Assembly: GCF_010882175.1 (NCBI RefSeq)
Contig: NZ_WKLH01000001.1
Location: 1,195,464 to 1,259,463 of the forward strand
DNA: 64,000 nucleotides
From: Mangrovibacterium lignilyticum
GTDB lineage: Bacteria; Bacteroidota; Bacteroidia; Bacteroidales; Prolixibacteraceae
Direction: 5' to 3'
This document shows positions 61,257 to 64,000 of the stretch, one piece after another; positions within the stretch are counted from its first letter, which is position 1; the number at the start of each line of letters is the position of its first letter. Below the pieces are notes generated by a model, which worked only from the letters and a program-made list of their open reading frames with translations, was not told the origin of the DNA and searched no databases. Position numbers and translations under genes: made by a program.

Positions 61257-61928
61257 ATGAATGACGCTAAAGAATTCCACAAATATGCTACCAAACACAA
61301 GGGTATCAGCAGTTTATCAATGCATCGGTATGATTCTGTTATTACAAGCAGTCTGACACCCTACATCATTGAAGAACGCCAATTGAACGTAGCATCAATG
61401 GATGTCTTCTCTCGCTTGATGATGGATCGCATCATTTTCCTGGGAACCCCAATCGATGATTACATTGCCAACATTATACAGGCGCAGTTATTATTTCTGG
61501 AATCAACAGATCCAACAAAGGATATTCAGATTTACTTTAACACACCGGGGGGATCTGTTCATGCAGGTTTAGGTATTTATGATACCATGCAATACATTTC
61601 ACCCGACATCGCCACCATTTGTACAGGAATGGCAGCCTCAATGGGAGCTGTGCTGTTAACAGCCGGAACCAAAGGCAAACGCTCTGCACTAAAACACTCA
61701 CGCGTGATGATTCACCAGCCAATGGGTGGTGCTCAAGGTCAGGCATCTGACATTGAAATTACAGCTCGTGAAATTCTGAAGCTGAAGAAAGAATTGTACG
61801 ACATTATCGCTAAACACGCCGAAAAATCATACGAAGAAGTTGAACGTGATGCTGACCGGGACTACTGGATGACATCAGAAGAAGCCCAGGCTTATGGTAT
61901 GATCGACGAACTTTTAGTGAGAAGCTAA
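61257..61928 (+). CDS. clpP: ATP-dependent Clp protease proteolytic subunit ClpP
   Basis: Serine peptidase of 223 aa, the barrel component of ClpXP. The catalytic Ser128 is in GMAASMGAVLL, His153 in MIHQPMGG, and the Asp is in the RDADRDYWMTSEEAQAYG segment (about 202). YFNTPGGSVHAGLGIYDTMQYI is the conserved handle/oxyanion region. The N-terminus is about 25 residues longer than E. coli ClpP and may include a propeptide. It is followed after 28 bp by clpX. It degrades proteins unfolded by ClpX. Confidence 0.97.
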   Translation: MNDAKEFHKYATKHKGISSLSMHRYDSVITSSLTPYIIEERQLNVASMDVFSRLMMDRIIFLGTPIDDYIANIIQAQLLFLESTDPTKDIQIYFNTPGGSVHAGLGIYDTMQYISPDIATICTGMAASMGAVLLTAGTKGKRSALKHSRVMIHQPMGGAQGQASDIEITAREILKLKKELYDIIAKHAEKSYEEVERDADRDYWMTSEEAQAYGMIDELLVRS

Positions 61929-61940
61929 AGTTATTTGACA

Positions 61941-61946
61941 AAGGAG
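61941..61946 (+). promoter_or_regulatory. Shine-Dalgarno site of clpX
   Basis: AAGGAG, 10 bases before the clpX ATG at 61957. With the clpP site it suggests SD-dependent translation of this operon. Confidence 0.7.
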
Positions 61947-61956
61947 AAATTACACT

Positions 61957-63171
61957 ATGGATAAATGTTCTTTTTGCGGACGGGAGAAAAAAGATGTAAA
62001 CCTGCTGATTGCCGGGATGGAAGGTCACATCTGTGACCGATGTATTGAGCAGGCGTATGCCATTGTCGAGGAAGAATTCAAAACTGATACTGAATTTGAC
62101 TTGTCTGGCGTTCAGCTCCTGAAACCAAAAGAAATTAAAGAGTTTTTGGATCAGTACGTCATCGGTCAGGATCAGGCTAAAAAAATCCTTTCCGTTGCGG
62201 TTTACAATCACTATAAGCGTTTGAACCAAAAGGCACAGTCGGACGAAACAGAAATTGAAAAGTCAAACATCATTTTAGTTGGCCAAACCGGAACTGGTAA
62301 AACATTGCTGGCCCGGACGATCGCTAAAATGCTACATGTGCCCTTCACCATTGTTGACGCAACGGTACTCACCGAAGCCGGTTATGTGGGTGAAGACGTG
62401 GAAAGCTTGTTAACCCGCCTGTTGCAGGCTGCCGATTACAATGTTGAAGCAGCTGAGCGAGGTATCGTTTTTATTGACGAGATTGATAAAATTGCCCGTA
62501 AAGGTGATAATCCGTCCATTACCCGCGATGTTTCCGGAGAAGGTGTTCAGCAAGGTTTGCTGAAACTGCTGGAAGGTTCAACAGTGAACGTTCCGCCACA
62601 AGGAGGACGCAAGCACCCCGAACAAAAGATGATTGCCGTGAATACCAAAAATATTCTTTTCATCTGTGGTGGTGCATTCGATGGTATCGAGAAAAAGATC
62701 GCCAACCGCATGAACACAAAAGTCGTTGGTTACGGTGCCCAAAAGAAAAGCGATAAAGTTGACAAGGAAAACCTGTTGCAGTATGTTGCTCCTCAGGATC
62801 TGAAAAGCTTTGGTTTGATTCCGGAGATCATCGGTCGTTTGCCGGTTCTCACTTACCTGAAACCGCTCGACAGAGAAGCACTGCGCGACATCCTGACTGA
62901 GCCGAAGAACTCCCTGATCAAACAATACGTCAAGCTATTTGCGCTCGACGAAATTAAACTTGCCTTTGAAGAAGGTGCTTTAGAGTACATTGTTGACAAA
63001 GCAGTTGAGTTTAACCTGGGAGCACGGGGTCTCCGTTCTATTTGTGAAAATATCATGATTGATGCCATGTACGACAGTCCGTCTGATGGTGTGAAGGAAT
63101 TGCTAATTTCACGGGAATATGCGGAATCCAAGTTTGACAACGAAGATCATCATCGCTTAAAAGCAAGCTAA
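61957..63171 (+). CDS. clpX: ATP-dependent Clp protease ATPase subunit ClpX
   Basis: AAA+ unfoldase of 404 aa. The N-terminal zinc domain has Cys4, Cys7, Cys26 and Cys29. Walker A is GQTGTGKT (109-116), Walker [14 protein letters not shown], and [30 protein letters not shown] covers the pore and sensor region. [20 protein letters not shown] provides sensor 2. It recognises and unfolds substrates for ClpP. All ATPase motifs are intact. Confidence 0.97.
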   Translation: MDKCSFCGREKKDVNLLIAGMEGHICDRCIEQAYAIVEEEFKTDTEFDLSGVQLLKPKEIKEFLDQYVIGQDQAKKILSVAVYNHYKRLNQKAQSDETEIEKSNIILVGQTGTGKTLLARTIAKMLHVPFTIVDATVLTEAGYVGEDVESLLTRLLQAADYNVEAAERGIVFIDEIDKIARKGDNPSITRDVSGEGVQQGLLKLLEGSTVNVPPQGGRKHPEQKMIAVNTKNILFICGGAFDGIEKKIANRMNTKVVGYGAQKKSDKVDKENLLQYVAPQDLKSFGLIPEIIGRLPVLTYLKPLDREALRDILTEPKNSLIKQYVKLFALDEIKLAFEEGALEYIVDKAVEFNLGARGLRSICENIMIDAMYDSPSDGVKELLISREYAESKFDNEDHHRLKAS

Positions 63172-63177
63172 AATATT

Positions 63178-63207
63178 AAATGCCGGATTCATTTCCGGCA
63201 TTTTTAC
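63178..63207 (+). terminator. Intrinsic terminator after clpX
   Basis: ATGCCGGA (63180-63187) pairs with TCCGGCAT (63194-63201) with flanking A and T runs. The next promoter box begins within its T-run. Confidence 0.88.
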
Positions 63208-63212
63208 TTTTG
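63205..63212 (+). promoter_or_regulatory. Promoter -7 box for the FetA-like gene
   Basis: TACTTTTG, 20 bp before the ATG at 63233 and overlapping the clpX terminator T-run. Confidence 0.5.
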
Positions 63213-63232
63213 TCAAACCTTACTTATGCTTC

Positions 63233-63853
63233 ATGATTCGCTTTAAAGACGTTTCCCTGAAGTTGGGGAATAAGCAATTACTCGAGCACTTCAATCTCAA
63301 CATCGCGAAAGGCGATAAGATTGTCATTTCCGCTCCTTCCGGCAGCGGCAAATCGACCCTGTTAAAACTCATCCTGGGATTTCACCAAGCCGATCAGGGC
63401 AAAATCATCTTCAACCAAAAGGAAGTAAATTCCGAAAACATGCGCGCCATCCGGAGCCAAATCGGGTACCTGAGCCAGGATATCGACCTCCCGAACGGCA
63501 AGGTCGAAGAGGTCTTCAACGAAATCTTTCATTATACAGCCAACAAGAACCTGCCATTTAGCCAACAACTGCTGCTGGAAAAGATTCGCGAGGTACAGCT
63601 GGGCGAGGATATTCTGCAAAAGAACACCAGTGACATTTCAGGCGGAGAGCGCCAACGCCTCGGCTGGATCCTGATTATGCTGCTGGACCGCCCGGTGCTG
63701 CTACTGGACGAACCAACCTCTGCACTGGACGAACCAATGAAACACTTTTTCGTCGATTACATGAAGCACACAAACAAAACGGTTATCTGCTCCAGCCACG
63801 ATAAAGAGTGGCAAACCGAGCCTATCCGGGTCATCTCAAATCTACTCTTATGA
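63233..63853 (+). CDS. ABC transporter ATP-binding protein, FetA/YbbL-like
   Basis: ATPase of 206 aa. Walker A is APSGSGKS (34-41), the Q-loop is IGYLSQDIDLPNGKVEEVF, the signature is ISGGERQRLGWILIMLL and Walker B is VLLLDEPTSALDEPM. The small size and these motifs match FetA (YbbL), the ATPase of a putative iron exporter with FetB. The next gene, overlapping by ATGA, encodes the FetB-type permease, which supports the assignment. In E. coli this system is linked to iron homeostasis and oxidative stress resistance. Confidence 0.85.
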   Translation: MIRFKDVSLKLGNKQLLEHFNLNIAKGDKIVISAPSGSGKSTLLKLILGFHQADQGKIIFNQKEVNSENMRAIRSQIGYLSQDIDLPNGKVEEVFNEIFHYTANKNLPFSQQLLLEKIREVQLGEDILQKNTSDISGGERQRLGWILIMLLDRPVLLLDEPTSALDEPMKHFFVDYMKHTNKTVICSSHDKEWQTEPIRVISNLLL

Positions 63854-64000
63854 ACACACCCCTTATCAGTACAAGCGGGATCCTGGCAGGTCTGTTACTC
63901 CTTGTTCCAGTTGTGCTGCTGGTGTGGAAACTGAAACTGGGTTTCAACCGGAAGCTTTTGATTTCGGTTGCCCGAATGCTGGTACAACTTGGCCTTGTTG
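63850..64000 (+). CDS. FetB/YbbM (UPF0014) permease, 5' part only (cut by window edge)
   Basis: The frame opens with ATG at 63850, overlapping the FetA-like TGA, and runs off the window. The 50 visible residues (MNTPLISTSGILAGLLLLVP and on) contain one transmembrane helix followed by the basic KLKLGFNRKLLISVARMLVQLGLV segment, the typical start of UPF0014 permeases. It is the membrane partner of the preceding ATPase. Confidence 0.8.
   Translation, partial: MNTPLISTSGILAGLLLLVPVVLLVWKLKLGFNRKLLISVARMLVQLGLV

Overview
The window is ordinary, gene-dense bacterial chromosome from the phylum Bacteroidota. The evidence is a SusC/SusD pair controlled by an ECF sigma factor and a FecR anti-sigma factor, repeated TAnnTTTG promoter -7 boxes, near-absence of Shine-Dalgarno sequences, a fused secDF, and Bacteroidota-type valS, recQ, alanine dehydrogenase and DUF4919 genes. 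The gene families would suit a free-living member of the Marinilabiliales/Prolixibacteraceae, but this placement comes from gene content alone. I see no phage, transposase, CRISPR array or rRNA.

Positions 1-11.3 kb (all minus strand) form a polysaccharide utilization locus. In transcription order it holds ECF sigma, FecR, SusC with an N-terminal STN signalling domain, SusD, a GH127 beta-L-arabinofuranosidase-like lipoprotein, a GH27 lipoprotein and a GH43-like protein cut by the window edge. Its likely target is an arabinose/galactose-containing plant glycan. Positions 11.8-13.8 kb hold a Crp/Fnr-like regulator, a 21-bp tandem repeat tract and a small fibronectin-III protein.

Positions 14-29 kb are mixed housekeeping: a NagD-like phosphatase, two methylthiotransferases (MtaB and an unusual MiaB-like protein), a ferredoxin reductase-like flavoprotein, a flavodoxin, TrmN6, a TonB receptor paired with a beta-propeller phytase, a lipid kinase, an LTA-synthase-like phosphoglycerol transferase and a TIGR02757 protein.

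Positions 29-48 kb carry valS, a glutamine synthetase family gene, glmM, a four-gene efflux operon (adaptor, FtsX-type permease, TolC, second adaptor; no ATPase gene), mdh, a retropepsin-like protease, secDF, tatA, a cation/calcium exchanger, and a lolD-like ATPase. Positions 48-55 kb carry a PNPOx-family protein, ald, an aminotransferase, a DUF4919 protein and a kamA-ablB operon (N-epsilon-acetyl-beta-lysine osmolyte synthesis) with two extra small genes.

Positions 55-64 kb carry recQ, tatC, lptB, tRNA-Leu(UAG), tig, clpP, clpX and the start of a FetAB-like ABC transporter. The least expected items are the MiaB-like protein with a divergent first cluster motif, the kamA-ablB companions, the 21-bp heptad-encoding repeats, the GH27 with a DIRW substrate loop, the ATPase-less efflux operon, and the long hairpin plus strong Shine-Dalgarno sites of tig-clpP-clpX. 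I found no clearly unprecedented system; these are candidate oddities.
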